Below are positions 31,777-41,197 of a stretch of 64,000 nucleotides of DNA, piece by piece (the first letter of the stretch is position 1; each line of letters starts with the position of its first letter). The position numbers were made by a program, and so were the translations under genes. The stretch lies in the NCBI GenBank assembly GCA_013176395.1, contig JABMLP010000042.1, forward strand, positions 32,475 through 96,474, in the 5' to 3' direction. The notes under the pieces were generated by a model. It ran no database searches and was not told the DNA's origin. It saw nothing but the letters and a program-made list of their open reading frames with translations. The stretch is from Venturia oleaginea (taxonomy: Eukaryota > Ascomycota > Dothideomycetes > Venturiales > Venturiaceae).

Positions 31777-32246
31777 TGTTACGCAGAGGCTATGGCTCAA
31801 GTAATATAGCTGGAATTGGCTATTCCGTACAGTGAGGTTCAAGTAATCCTGGGGCGACAATATCGTATCAAACAAGTGTAGCGAAGTTTGTGAGATATAA
31901 GAGTCGTGAATTGTGCTAAGTAACTAAAGCAATAGCGAAGTAACTATGAGAGTGAAGATACGAGATACTGAGGGAGCAGTGTCTCGTCCTTTATATAGAG
32001 ATCCCATCTCTATGAAAATCCTCCGTTCATTATGATCATCCCGATCATAATGAACAGCCTGAGCGGAATGAACACAAACGTTCATTCTGCTTACCTTGCC
32101 AAGAATGATCAACCACGTGATCCTTCAACCCCGTGTAACAATCATCCAATCATAAGAAGACATGATGGTATGCACTTAGGAATCCAAATGCATACGAATG
32201 CATCAAATATAATCCTGTACACGCTCACGTGACAGTATCCGTAACA
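31777..32246 (-). repeat. G5 5' LTR
   Basis: 470-bp partner of 25214-25683, one base different. Followed outside by the CTCCG duplication. Confidence 0.95.
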
Positions 32247-32277
32247 CTCCGGGTATGCCCGTAGACGAGGCTGTCTG

Positions 32278-32982
32278 GTAGCTGCCGTATTGTATGGCGC
32301 CGATCGTGCTATAGACCTGCCGTCTTCTAGTCGGAGCCTACCTGCTGCTAGTCGCTCTCCCTGCTTGCTATATCGCGCTCCTACTCTTGCCAATGCCATA
32401 ACTGGGACGCAACAGCCTGGGGAGAGGCTCAAGGCTACGTCTGCTAGCTTACAGGGAGGAGATTTGCCGCCAATAGGCTCCTTCTATGCGTCCTTACTAC
32501 TTACTGTGTCGCGCACCTACTCTTGCCAATGCCATAACTGGGAGGCAACAGTTTGGGGAGAGGCTCAAGGCTCTGAACATCAGCTTGCAGCAGGACGGTT
32601 TGCGGAGACGATAGTAGATGAGGTTCTCTAGCAGCTGCCGTATCGTTTCGCACCGATTGTGTTGTAGACCTGTCGTCTTATAGTCGGAGCCTATCTGCTG
32701 CTAGTCGCTCTCCCTGCTTGCTATCATCGCGCTCCTACTCTTGCCAATGCCATAACTGGGACGCAACAGTCTGGGGAGAGGCTCAAGGCTACGTCTGCTA
32801 GCTTACAGGGAGGGAATTTGCCGCCAATAAGCTTCTTCTATACGTCCTTACTACTTACTGTGTCGCGCACCTACTCTTGCCAATGCCATAACTGGGAGGC
32901 AACAGTTTGGGGAGAGGCTCAAGGCTCTAGGCAACAGCTTGTAGCAGAACGGTTTGCCAAGACGTTGGGAGAGGTTGTCTAG
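32278..32982. repeat. 353-bp tandem duplication, each unit with an inner repeat
   Basis: Unit 1 (32278-32630) and unit 2 (32631-about 32982) start at TAGCTGCCGTAT/CAGCTGCCGTAT and stay closely similar. Within each unit a block starting CTACTCTTGCCAATGCCATA recurs 136 bp later (32381 and 32517; 32735 and 32871), giving four copies. No coding potential supported. Confidence 0.92.
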
Positions 32983-33411
32983 TCGTTGCAGTGGTGTGTG
33001 GTGTCGATTGTTGCACACCGGGCGTCTGGTGTTTGAGTTGTGTTGAAGGTATTGCTGTTCTAGCGGTGACTCTTCGACTCGGAGCGTTGCAGTGTCATCT
33101 GGGGTGATGGACTAGCCGGGAGATAGTGACTAGATGGTTGCTGTTGTCTTTGGTGGACGCATCGTTCGTGTAGCTTGCTCATGTATTCGTGTGCTTGCTA
33201 TGCCGTGGCCGCGACGGCGACTCTAGAGGTATCTCATCGACGCTGAGGGACGCGCGATGGCCTCTAGAGGCCGGAGCGGCCAATGGCAGAGGTGTTTTGA
33301 TGATCTTTAGATGATAATTCTGTAAATTCCAAAAATTGAGTTCTCGCTGTGTGTGCTGTTTTTCCCTTCGCGTGGTATGAGGAGGCAGATATACCATGGA
33401 ATTTGTTAGAA
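32983..33411. other. Non-coding, right part of the P1 insertion core
   Basis: No gene supported. A short inverted CTCTAGAGG/CCTCTAGAGG pair lies near 33220-33275. Confidence 0.45.
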
Positions 33412-33413
33412 TA

Positions 33414-34541
33414 ACGTAATTCACTAGCGAGCGGGCCACACCACCGAGCGGGCTACCGAATCGATCATTTCATCTTTGCAAGCCTCTACACCACCACCTC
33501 ATGCCTTCTAAAGCCCAGCAAGAAGGCCGATTACTTCTTGCTCTTCAAGCCTATCAAAAAGGCCAAATCACAACTATTTGCCAAGCTGCATTAGCTTATA
33601 ATGTACCATACAGTACCCTCAAATATCGCGTCTCTGGACGCGTTGCACGCGTCGAAACGCGCGCAAACAGCCACAAACTTACTCCCACAGAGGAAGAAGT
33701 CTTAACTCAATGGATTATCTCAATGGATAATCGAGGCTATCCTGCTCGAGTCTGTGCAGTACAGAATGCGGCGAAATTACTGCTTCAACAACGCGTCGGT
33801 CCCTCAGCCTCAATCGGTATCAACTGGTCTGCCAGGTTCATCAAGCGACAGCCTACCCTGCAATCGAGATTCAATCGCAAGTACGATTATCAGCGTGCTC
33901 AATGCGAAGATCCAGAGCTTATCGGAGACTGGTTTCGGCTTGTGAGTAATACAATTCAGGAATACGGCATTCAATAGGAGGATATCTATAACTTCGATGA
34001 GACTGGCTTTGCAATGGGTATTGCAAGCACCTCACGCGTCGTTACTACCTCAGATCGACGGGGCAAGCCACCTCAATTACAGCCAGGCGATCGGGAGTGT
34101 GTTACAGCAATTGAAGCGACTGTTGGCAGATGAGAATGAGAAATTGAGAGCAGCGAATGAGAGGCAAAAGAGGAAGAGAGCAGTCAAAAAAAAGCAGATC
34201 TCAAAGAAAATAACACTTACAGTTTGCAGAGGCACAAGGCCTGATGGAGAATACTGTACAGCAGCCTATACAGGCAAGTGTTGCTCCTATACAGCAAACA
34301 GTTGTTGCAACAGCCTCGTCATCAAGTAGTGCAAGTCAAGGGAATTGCTTTGGTTTACCTAGTTGTTTTGTATGTAAGGGCTTTGACCATGCTGCGAGCG
34401 ATTGCCCTAAATATCGATAATCTTCTGTATAATAGATAGTCTTGATTAATAAAGGCGTTGTGGTGGTGTAAGCTTGCAAAGATGAGATGATCGATTCGGT
34501 GGCCCGCTCGGTGGTGTGGCCCGCTCGCTAGTGAATTACGT
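33414..34541 (+). mobile_element. Pogo-family element P2, 1.13 kb, internally deleted
   Basis: Terminal inverted repeats of about 72 bp (33414-33485 and 34470-34541; ACGTAATTCACTAGCGAGCG inward), nearly perfect, flanked by TA on both sides (33412-33413, 34542-34543). The outer repeat holds two GAGCGGGC boxes. Inside are the start and end of a pogo transposase but not the middle. The long, well-matched ends suggest a recently mobile, non-autonomous derivative depending on a full-length relative. Confidence 0.93.
33501..34422 (+). pseudogene. P2 transposase, internally deleted
   Basis: Starts MPSKAQQEGRLL: psq-like HTH (LQAYQKGQITTICQAALAYNV), CENP-B-type segment (LTPTEEEVLTQWI ... INWSARFIKRQP), a TAG after EYGIQ, then the first catalytic Asp (NFDETGFAMG) and GDRECVTAIEATV. 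There the sequence jumps to the C-terminal basic region (ADENEKLRAANERQKRKRAVKKK), so the DGHxSH and PLD catalytic blocks are deleted. The last frame ends with a zinc knuckle, CFVCKGFDHAASDC (CX2CX4HX4C), and a TAA at about 34420. P1 also carries such a knuckle. Confidence 0.82.
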
Positions 34542-34660
34542 TAAAGGCGATCACCACATTGTGCACGTGACTGCATGTGACAGCACATGATGCAGCATAT
34601 ATATTCCTCACTTCTGCCACGTAGATTAAATCAAGCTTGATCATCTTCACTCATTTTATC

Positions 34661-35707
34661 AGAATTGGAAGCTCTCCGTCTCTGAGAACGGCTGGACAAA
34701 CAATGCGCTTGGTCTTGGGTGGTTGAGGCATTTGACGCGTATACAAAGGCGCGGCAGGTGGGGTGGTATAGGCTACTCATTTTGGACGGCCATGAGAGCC
34801 ATCTCAACCAGGATTTCAAGGACTACTGCCTCGAAAACAAGATTCTAAACCTCTGCATGCCATCGCACTCGTCGCATATACTCCAGCCCCTTGACGTGGT
34901 CTGCTTCTCGCCGTTAAAGCGCAAGTACTCCCAACGCATCCGGGACTTGGCGCGCTGACGCGTGTACCATATCAACAAGGAAGGCTTTCTCCCTGTCTTT
35001 AAAGACGCGTTTTTCGACGTGGTCACGGAAGAGAATTGTGGAAAGGCCTTTGAGGCAGTAGGGCTAGTCTCTATTAACGCGCAGGTAGTTTTGAATCGCC
35101 CTGAAGTACGGCTACGTACCCCACCAGCACCCCCACCACAGGAGACGTCGTGGCAGTCGAAGACTCCAAGCAATACTCAAGAATTTGGATTTCAATCCAA
35201 GCCCGTAAGCGAGTCTTTTACTCGTTCACCAGTTACTGTGCAGGCAGGCTTTTCCCAGCTTGTTAAAGGCGCTGAATTGATGCTACACCAGAACGCTCTA
35301 CTTATTGCACGAAACTACGAGCTTGAAGAGCAATTGGCAGTAATGACGAAGCGAAAATTGCGTAAAAGGAAGCGGGTCTAGTAAGGTGGTACTATGGAGT
35401 ATGGGACTGCAGCAGCGCGGGTAGCTGCTGGGGCGTCTGTTGCGCCTCAGGGATCAAAGAATACTCGTAGTGGTGATCAAGGAACAGCCCGACCAACTCA
35501 AAGGCGCTGTGGGAATTGCGGCGCGACTGGGCACAATGCGCGAACGTGTAAAAGGGATATCGAGATATCTTCTGAATCAGATAGTAGCACGACGGACTTG
35601 GAATCTATTGTTGATAGCGATAAAATTGAAGAGTCGTAACATGAGTTGGTCGTGCCAAGAGATTTTGGCGAGTTGGGTGGTGTGGCGGTTCAGGTGGTGG
35701 AATACGT
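34661..35707 (+). pseudogene. Fot1/pogo transposon P1, 3' half
   Basis: Resumes the P1 transposase with NWKLSVSENGWTNNALGL, then after a frameshift AFDAYTKARQVGWYRLLILDGHESH (second Asp in LDGHESH), MPSHSSHILQPLDV (third Asp), SPLKRKYSQ, a TGA near 34957, YHINKEGFLPVFKDAF, and a basic tail RKLRKRKRV. Tandem TAG TAA (35379-35384) then interrupts the frame. The same frame continues to a zinc knuckle CGNCGATGHNARTC and acidic end at 35637. The 3' terminal repeat GGTGGTGGAATACGT ends at 35707 next to TA, the inverse of the P1 5' end at 23932. Confidence 0.85.
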
Positions 35708-35709
35708 TA

Positions 35710-36780
35710 TAAGTTTCCGGGCTTCTTTGGCGCTTTTTTACTTATAAAGAACGCTATCTCAAATACTTTCGACCGTGTAGAACTCTTTGCCTAATAATCT
35801 AACTATTCAAAAAACGTTATACTTTACCTAACCTCTCATACTTTTCATTCATATATTTATCAATGCTAAGCGATGATTAATTACTAGAGGCTAATACTAG
35901 ATCTGTTGAACAGTGGCATGCCAGTCCTTGATACCTCAGGCATAGTGCACGTGATAGATACCAAGGAATGCATTGACATGCATATATATGCATGCAGATG
36001 CTAGGGTGTACTTAACCTCCTAAGTTAATACAGTCAAGTCACAGGGTGACACTCGTTCTGTTCATCGGCTCCTATCGTTAAGTTCGTGTTGAATCTACTT
36101 CCGAATAACTCTGTTTTGCTCGTTCAGCGCAACAAGATCTTCTATTTAAAACAATAATCATTGATGGCTGGAGAATACGTCAGTCTCTACCCGGTATCTC
36201 GTCTACTCAACCGACCCCCTTTACCCCGAGCTTAGCAAGCGATAAAATTATCCTGGAGTTGCTGCAGCCAGTGATGTCTAGATGGGTATTCGATTTACCA
36301 GCTCTACTTTGACAGCCTTGCTGCATTCTTGTCGCCGCCTCCACCTTCTTTTCACTCCGTAAGGATACTTCAAACCAAAAAAGTTGTTCTGCAGGATACA
36401 GTGCGATCGAGCCTCATCTGGACCATGTTATGCTGTGAGACCAACTCCGAACGTCTTGTTTCTGACAAGGAGCAAACCTGAATGTTATTCTGCATCTAAA
36501 CAAGAGGGCAATTTTAATGCGCAGGCAATGATGAAGATCTTCATCCCAAGTAGAAGCTGCGGACAAGGCTGGCCAAATGTTCATTTAATAGACGATGCCT
36601 AATTCGGTAAGCGTAGCCATCATTGTACATTTTGGTGCTTGACCTTCAGGTCGACCAGAATCAGTAACGTCTCTTCCACACACGATAAAATTCGCCGCTT
36701 TTCTGTTCTCTCCAACGACACATCGCAACGCAAAGCCAACACCGCACCCGCGCCCATCGAAAACCACAACAATCGCAATT
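35710..36780. other. AT-rich intergenic region and S29 upstream region
   Basis: No gene supported. Includes an 18-bp perfect palindrome at 35977-35994. The last 100 bp before 36781 are CA/C-rich (AACACCGCACCCGCGCCC), as expected for the 5' leader of a highly expressed ribosomal protein gene. Confidence 0.6.
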
Positions 36781-37079
36781 ATGGCTCACGATCAAGTCTG
36801 GTTCTCCCACCCTCGCACCTACGGCAAAGGCTCCCGCGGCTGGTACGTGCCTCGTTCATTCCCTATCATAGCTGTCGGACAGTCTTGCGCTCAAAATGCT
36901 GACAATATGTGATATAGCCGTGTCAACGGTGACAGGAAGAAGTCTGGAATCATCCGCAAGTACGGCCTCAACATGTGTCGTCAGGCATTCAGAGAGAACG
37001 CAAAGGACATCGGCTTCGTCAAGGTGAGTGTTGTCGGATTTCTCCCAAATGGATGTTGATGTGTGAGCAGCACAGATAG
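36781..37079 (+). CDS. rps29: 40S ribosomal protein S29 (uS14)
   Basis: Three exons: 36781-36842, 36918-37023 and 37071-37079, joined by GT-AG introns of 75 and 47 bp; the first has a GCTGAC branch-like site. The 58-residue product starts [20 protein letters not shown] and ends in DIGFVKHR; the last exon encodes only His-Arg-stop, as in many fungal S29 genes. It is part of the small-subunit head near the mRNA entry region. The usual uS14 zinc site is two CxxC pairs. Here only the first Cys of each pair is present (Cys21 then Asn24; Cys41 then Ala44), and the loop between them is about two residues longer. The gene is otherwise well conserved and spliceable. Confidence 0.88.
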
Positions 37080-37436
37080 AGGGCTGTCTGACAGCGCCCG
37101 ATCCAAGGAACCCCCTTCCGTCAAACTTCGATTTGCCGGCCTTGGGTTGAAGGGGACAGAGCAGGAAACAAGGCGGCATGGCACTGTCCACAATATGGGC
37201 ATGGAAGAGAGGCGTTTGATACACTGGACCGGGTCGAATAGCCGAAAGCAATCACTAGGGCCGGCCGATCGTTCGACAGGAAGATATCAAAGAATGCTGA
37301 TTATTGCATGATTCCCATACTGTTAACTTTGCCTTTCTTTCCGACGTCGAAACCTGATCACAACAATCGTGAAGCTCCTAGTTGAAAGGCCAGCCAGAAA
37401 TGGCAAGTGCGATCACCAGACGCTCCAATCTTTCAT
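37080..37436. other. Intergenic region downstream of S29
   Basis: No gene supported. Presumably contains the S29 3' untranslated region. Confidence 0.5.
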
Positions 37437-37856
37437 TCAAAAAGGCCCATAGCTTTTTCGAGTCTTGAAATACAATTGACGGCAAACCAAAAACACTTGG
37501 ATGCCCAGTTCCTTGGTCGAAGGGTCGGACTTTTGAAGCCGTCGTTGAACGGCATTCATGCTGATGGCAATGGTGGGCTTGTTGTTAGGCTTTGAGAATG
37601 AATCGCCGAGAAAAGGATATTGATAGATCTCGAGTCGAAGTTCTGCTGGTAAGGAGAGTAGGCAGGGAGAGTACGGATTGGAACAAGGGTCTTCATGGCA
37701 GTGGCCGGTGTTGGAGAAACATGGCGTGAGGCAGGCAGTATAGATTATAGCAAATGCCTTCCATTTGTCCCATGATTTGTCTCTCGGTGTTGTCGTGGTG
37801 GCGGAGAAGTGGTCAGGGCAAATGGTATCGAATTTCACGCTTGCCAAAGGAGGCAT
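37437..37856 (-). CDS. Short F-box-like protein, possibly truncated
   Basis: 139-codon ORF with ATG at 37856, divergent from the RanGAP gene 143 bp away. Residues about 67-80 (LLSLPAELRLEIYQY) match the start of the F-box/2EXR-like segment common in fungal LPxELR proteins, and VCRQLYFKTRKSYGPF resembles the LL-VCRQI-EA helix that follows it. The family is usually 200-400 residues, so this copy is short and stops soon after the helix. No function can be given. Confidence 0.45.
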   Translation of the reverse strand: MPPLASVKFDTICPDHFSATTTTPRDKSWDKWKAFAIIYTACLTPCFSNTGHCHEDPCSNPYSPCLLSLPAELRLEIYQYPFLGDSFSKPNNKPTIAISMNAVQRRLQKSDPSTKELGIQVFLVCRQLYFKTRKSYGPF

Positions 37857-37999
37857 CGTCTACTGAATAATTGTCTGGCGGGGTGTTGACTTTACGCCAC
37901 TACGAATTAGTAAACAACAAACTCATCACAAGAGTAAGAGACGTTCTTCTCCACCCCCAAACATTCCCAAGTCTCCTCGACCTCAGCTATAACATCACC

Positions 38000-39193
38000 A
38001 TGGTTTCGTCCAAAATATTCTCGCTCGAAGGCAAGAGCCTGAAACTCGGCACCGCCGCCGACATAGAACCCCACCTTCAAGCACTCAAAGACAACTCAGA
38101 GGTAGAAGAGGTTATCCTTGTGGGCAACACGTTAGGCGTTGGAGCATGTGAAGCCCTTGCCAAGGTCCTCAAGTCGAAAAAGACTCTCAAGAACGTCAAT
38201 CTGGCAGATATTTATACAGGTCGACTCATCGATGAAATCCTACCTTCGCTCGAAGCACTACTGCCTGCTCTCCTCACGCTGCCGAAACTACACACAATCA
38301 ACCTGTCAGACAATGCACTCGGTCTCAGATTACAACCGCCTCTCGTGGCTTTTCTCAAATCTCACACACCCCTCGAACATCTCATTCTGAATAACAACGG
38401 ACTCGGGCCCTACGCTGGCATAGCCATTGCAGATGCTCTCACAGAACTCGCCGCGAAAAAGAAGGAAGAAAACGGACCGCCGCTGCGAACCATAGTCTGC
38501 GGACGAAACAGACTGGAGAGTGGCAGTATGGAGGCATGGGCAAAAGCATACGCCGCACACGATCAGATCACATCCATCAAAATGGTCCAGAATGGAATAC
38601 GGCCGGATGGAATTGCGCAGCTGATTACGAATGGCCTGACTCATCTTTCCGCTCTCGAGACTCTCGATCTGCAAGACAACACTTTCACGGCCAAGGGTGC
38701 ACGCGCTCTTTCCGACGTTGTTCCGAAATGGATACAGATAAAAGAGCTAGCCATGGGTGATTGCTTGTTAAGTGCGCGAGGTGGCGTCATGCTCAGTGAG
38801 GCTCTCAAGGCGGGCAAAAACTCTGGACTGGAGGTTCTGCGGTTACAGTACAATGATATTGATGCACGGAGTATCAAGGCTTTGGCCGAGGCACAGGACA
38901 AACTGCCCAAGCTTCGACGCCTCGAGCTGAACGGAAACAAATTCAGCGGGGACGATGTTAGTCTTGAAGTGTTGAAAGAAGCACTGGATACGCGAAGGCA
39001 AGAACATGGTCCACCGATGGAGGATGGCGAGCACGACGACTGGGGCATGGATGAGCTTGATGAGCTCGATTCTGAAGACGACGAAGAGGACGAAGAGGAA
39101 GCGGATGAGGTTGAGAGCGAGAATGTCGGCCGAGAGAAGAGAAAGACTGTCGACGATCTCGCGGATCTGCTGGGCAAGACTGAGATTAAGTAG
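38000..39193 (+). CDS. rna1: Ran GTPase-activating protein 1 (Rna1/RanGAP)
   Basis: Intronless, 397 residues, ATG at 38000 in a CATCACCATGG context; the frame is open further upstream but has no other ATG near. Leucine-rich repeats fill residues about 35-340 (ILVGNTLG, LHTINLSDNALG, LEHLILNNNGLG, LETLDLQDNTF, LEVLRLQYNDID, LRRLELNGNKF). The loop ADIYTGRLIDEI places Arg75 where the conserved catalytic-loop Arg74 of fission yeast Rna1 lies. An acidic tail (about 350-375) and a short basic/helical end follow, as in the family. The protein stimulates GTP hydrolysis by Ran on the cytoplasmic side, maintaining the gradient that drives nuclear transport. Length and architecture are normal. Confidence 0.95.
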   Translation: MVSSKIFSLEGKSLKLGTAADIEPHLQALKDNSEVEEVILVGNTLGVGACEALAKVLKSKKTLKNVNLADIYTGRLIDEILPSLEALLPALLTLPKLHTINLSDNALGLRLQPPLVAFLKSHTPLEHLILNNNGLGPYAGIAIADALTELAAKKKEENGPPLRTIVCGRNRLESGSMEAWAKAYAAHDQITSIKMVQNGIRPDGIAQLITNGLTHLSALETLDLQDNTFTAKGARALSDVVPKWIQIKELAMGDCLLSARGGVMLSEALKAGKNSGLEVLRLQYNDIDARSIKALAEAQDKLPKLRRLELNGNKFSGDDVSLEVLKEALDTRRQEHGPPMEDGEHDDWGMDELDELDSEDDEEDEEEADEVESENVGREKRKTVDDLADLLGKTEIK

Positions 39194-39604
39194 ATGGGTT
39201 TGCTCATAGACATCAAAGAGACGAGCGTCATGACCGTCGTGAAGATGATAAGACGGATGCTACAGGCCATAGGGTTTTGGTTGTTACTCAAGAGAGTTGG
39301 AGTATTATGACTAGGTCAACCTTGACAGTTGGTTGGCATGTTGACTTTTGGTGTTGGACTTCGTAGGGATTAAGATATACCAGGTAGATGATGGATAAAT
39401 GGACGAATCCAGGGCATGAAAGCATTATATTCTATTGCTACGAGAAGTTGCCTGCCCTGCTTCCATTTATCAACATTTCCACATTCGTACGATAGGTAGT
39501 TTGTCAAGAACAAAGAGAGAACTTCCAGCTGGCCAAGCTCTGCAATTGGAACGTCTATACCTTCAAGCTCGAAAGTCGTCGACCTGACGAGGGCTTGAAT
39601 CCAG

Positions 39605-40315
39605 CTATTCTTTGCCAATATCTTCATTCCTGTACGGGAGTCAGTTAGGTATTCCGATGACCATGATTGTATTTGAGTACCATTCTCCGGGGTTGTCTTT
39701 AATGAATTTTGCCATCAGTTCCTTTCCCCTGGCGTGGTCCAATACCACGACTTCCACTGCATTCTTCTTAAGCAAATCTTCACCTCCAACATACGTCTTG
39801 TTTTCTCTTGGACATGGTCAGCAGTTTCTCGATCTTTTGATCTTAGCTCAGACAAACCCGATCACAACTCTCTTCACTCCATATAGCAAACAAAGCCCGG
39901 TACAGTAGATACATGGACTCAGGCTCGTATACACCGTTGCTCCTTTGTAAGCGGAAGCGGGCAATCTACCGGCATTTTCAAAAGCAGAGGTTTCAGCCTG
40001 TTGCTTGCTTACCCAATCAGTAATCAGTTCTTACAGTCATCGATGTTCAACTCCCCTTCAAGGCCACTGATTACGCACATGGATAGTTGGACTGCTCTTC
40101 TGGACACGCATGTTGTGTCCGCGTCCGAGAATGGTTTTTCCATCTGCAGAAACAAGAGAAGCGCCGATAGGAACACCTCCTTCTTTGGCGCCAGCTTCGG
40201 CCTCTTCCATGGCGGCTCTAAAGCCTGGGCTGTTAGATTCGCGCATTGTGGAGTCGTCGTCGTGGGCTGCTAATCTTGCCAGAAGGGCTTCTTTCATGCC
40301 AGGTATACTCTCCAT
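39605..40315 (-). CDS. fcy1: Cytosine deaminase
   Basis: Minus-strand gene reconstructed as four exons: 40315-40079, 39997-39858, 39806-39681 and 39629-39605. Introns are 81, 51 and 51 bp, all GT-AG; the last has a CTAAC branch site. The product is 175 residues, starting MESIPGMKEALL. It converts cytosine to uracil in pyrimidine salvage (and would activate 5-fluorocytosine). Evidence: KEGGVPIGASLV and GRGHNMR, as in yeast Fcy1; the zinc motif HAE formed exactly across the first intron; SPCIYC providing the PCxxC ligands; RVVIGENKTY across the second; and the family's terminal EDIG motif read only after the third. It transcribes toward the RanGAP gene. Yeast Fcy1 is 158 residues; the extra length is N-terminal. 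Confidence 0.9.
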
Positions 40316-41197
40316 GGCCGAGATTGATGTGGCGATCCACAAAAGATGCAGGGCGATATGATAATCTTAGGCGGCACAGTGGCTTCATCAGTTAGTGTTC
40401 CTCGTGGTATGGCTATTCTAAACTGCAATCAACACGCACAACTCGAGATGGATGTCGATATATTTCTAGCCATCCTCTTCCTTCGGATTGCCGGAAATCC
40501 ATCGATATCCACCTGGGAGCAGGGGACTCTAAAACCAACGGTACCTTCGATTTGTACACTCTCGGAAGGGCACTGGCACTGAATCTATGTAGCCAATGTG
40601 GCGAGTATGTTTCCGTCTCGAGCAGCGATTTGCGATTTGCGATGTTGAGAATTGTTCGTACAAGATTCAAGATGACTGAAGAAAAAGAATACAACAAATA
40701 CAATCTATCTTCTGCTCGCCTGTCTTATCCAATCCGAATTGTTCGTGTTGTCGTGGTGCGGAATTGTCCTCTGGAAGGTCACAGAAGATTCGAGATCTTC
40801 AAGTATTTCAACATCATCAAAGCTCCGAGACCACCGACAAAGCGAGAATAATCATCTGCGGCTCCAAACAACCATCACCATAAGAGCATCCACAGTTCCG
40901 TTCCACTCCTGCGAAATTCATAACCTTTGGTACGGCTCTTATCCGCTCAGCTTCCACCCGTCGCCTCGCCGCATAATCCATCTCACTTCCTTCACCAAAA
41001 CCTCCGCCACATTGTCAGCCTCAAACATTCCAAGGCATTCCATGAACTAACAAAGCGTTTGCAGGCAGACTTATAACAACGGCCTTGGGCTCCTTTCTGT
41101 CATCCACGAGAATCTTCTCTCCTAGACGAACACCGGCGCAACCCTCAAGCAATTTTCCCAACAACACTCAAGTCCTATCACCCCTCACACCTTCACA
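40316..41197. promoter_or_regulatory. Divergent intergenic region between fcy1 and DnaJ genes
   Basis: About 880 bp between two outward-facing start codons. Small ORFs here show no family resemblance. CT-rich stretches and CAACACTCAAG-type leader sequence precede the DnaJ ATG. No specific operator is recognisable. Confidence 0.4.

Larger units (their letters stand above)
25214..32246 (-). mobile_element. Ty3/gypsy element G5, nearly intact, with an antisense ORF
   Basis: 7033 bp between perfect CTCCG duplications (25209-25213 and 32247-32251). The 470-bp LTRs (25214-25683 and 31777-32246) differ at one base seen (ATCATGATGA against ATCATAATGA). On the minus strand they start TGTTACGG and end GCGTAACA. 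A polypurine tract (AAGAAGGAGGG) precedes the 3' LTR. The minus strand encodes gag (31724-29700) and pol in the -1 frame (29688-26215) with a single amber codon between protease and RT. A separate plus-strand ORF (25758-26336) lies between pol and the 3' LTR. Same family as G1. Confidence 0.97.
24729..34652. mobile_element. Composite 9.9-kb insertion splitting P1
   Basis: Everything between the two P1 halves. Flanked by the 8-bp direct repeat ATTTTATC (24721-24728 and 34653-34660). It contains two younger insertions with their own target duplications, G5 (CTCCG) and P2 (TA). Without them a core of roughly 1.8 kb remains (24729-25213, 32252-33411, 34544-34652), mostly non-coding, with a four-fold repeat block. 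No terminal inverted repeats were seen at the core ends, so its class is unknown. Confidence 0.6.

Noticed and set aside
24729..34652. Calling the P1-splitting insertion a hAT or Helitron
   Set aside because: The 8-bp repeat hints at hAT but no CAGGG-type inverted ends were found; no Helitron CTRR/hairpin end or Rep/helicase coding seen.
38641..39291. 216-codon Ser-rich minus-strand ORF opposite RanGAP
   Set aside because: Poly-Ser arises from the complement of the acidic GAA/GAC tail codons of RanGAP; a shadow.
39370..39627. 85-codon minus-strand ORF after cytosine deaminase
   Set aside because: Begins inside the last exon of the deaminase in another frame; no family match and no start context.
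40413..40703. Possible upstream exon of cytosine deaminase
   Set aside because: No deaminase-like residues and no splice pair leading into the ATG at 40315, which already gives a full-length enzyme.
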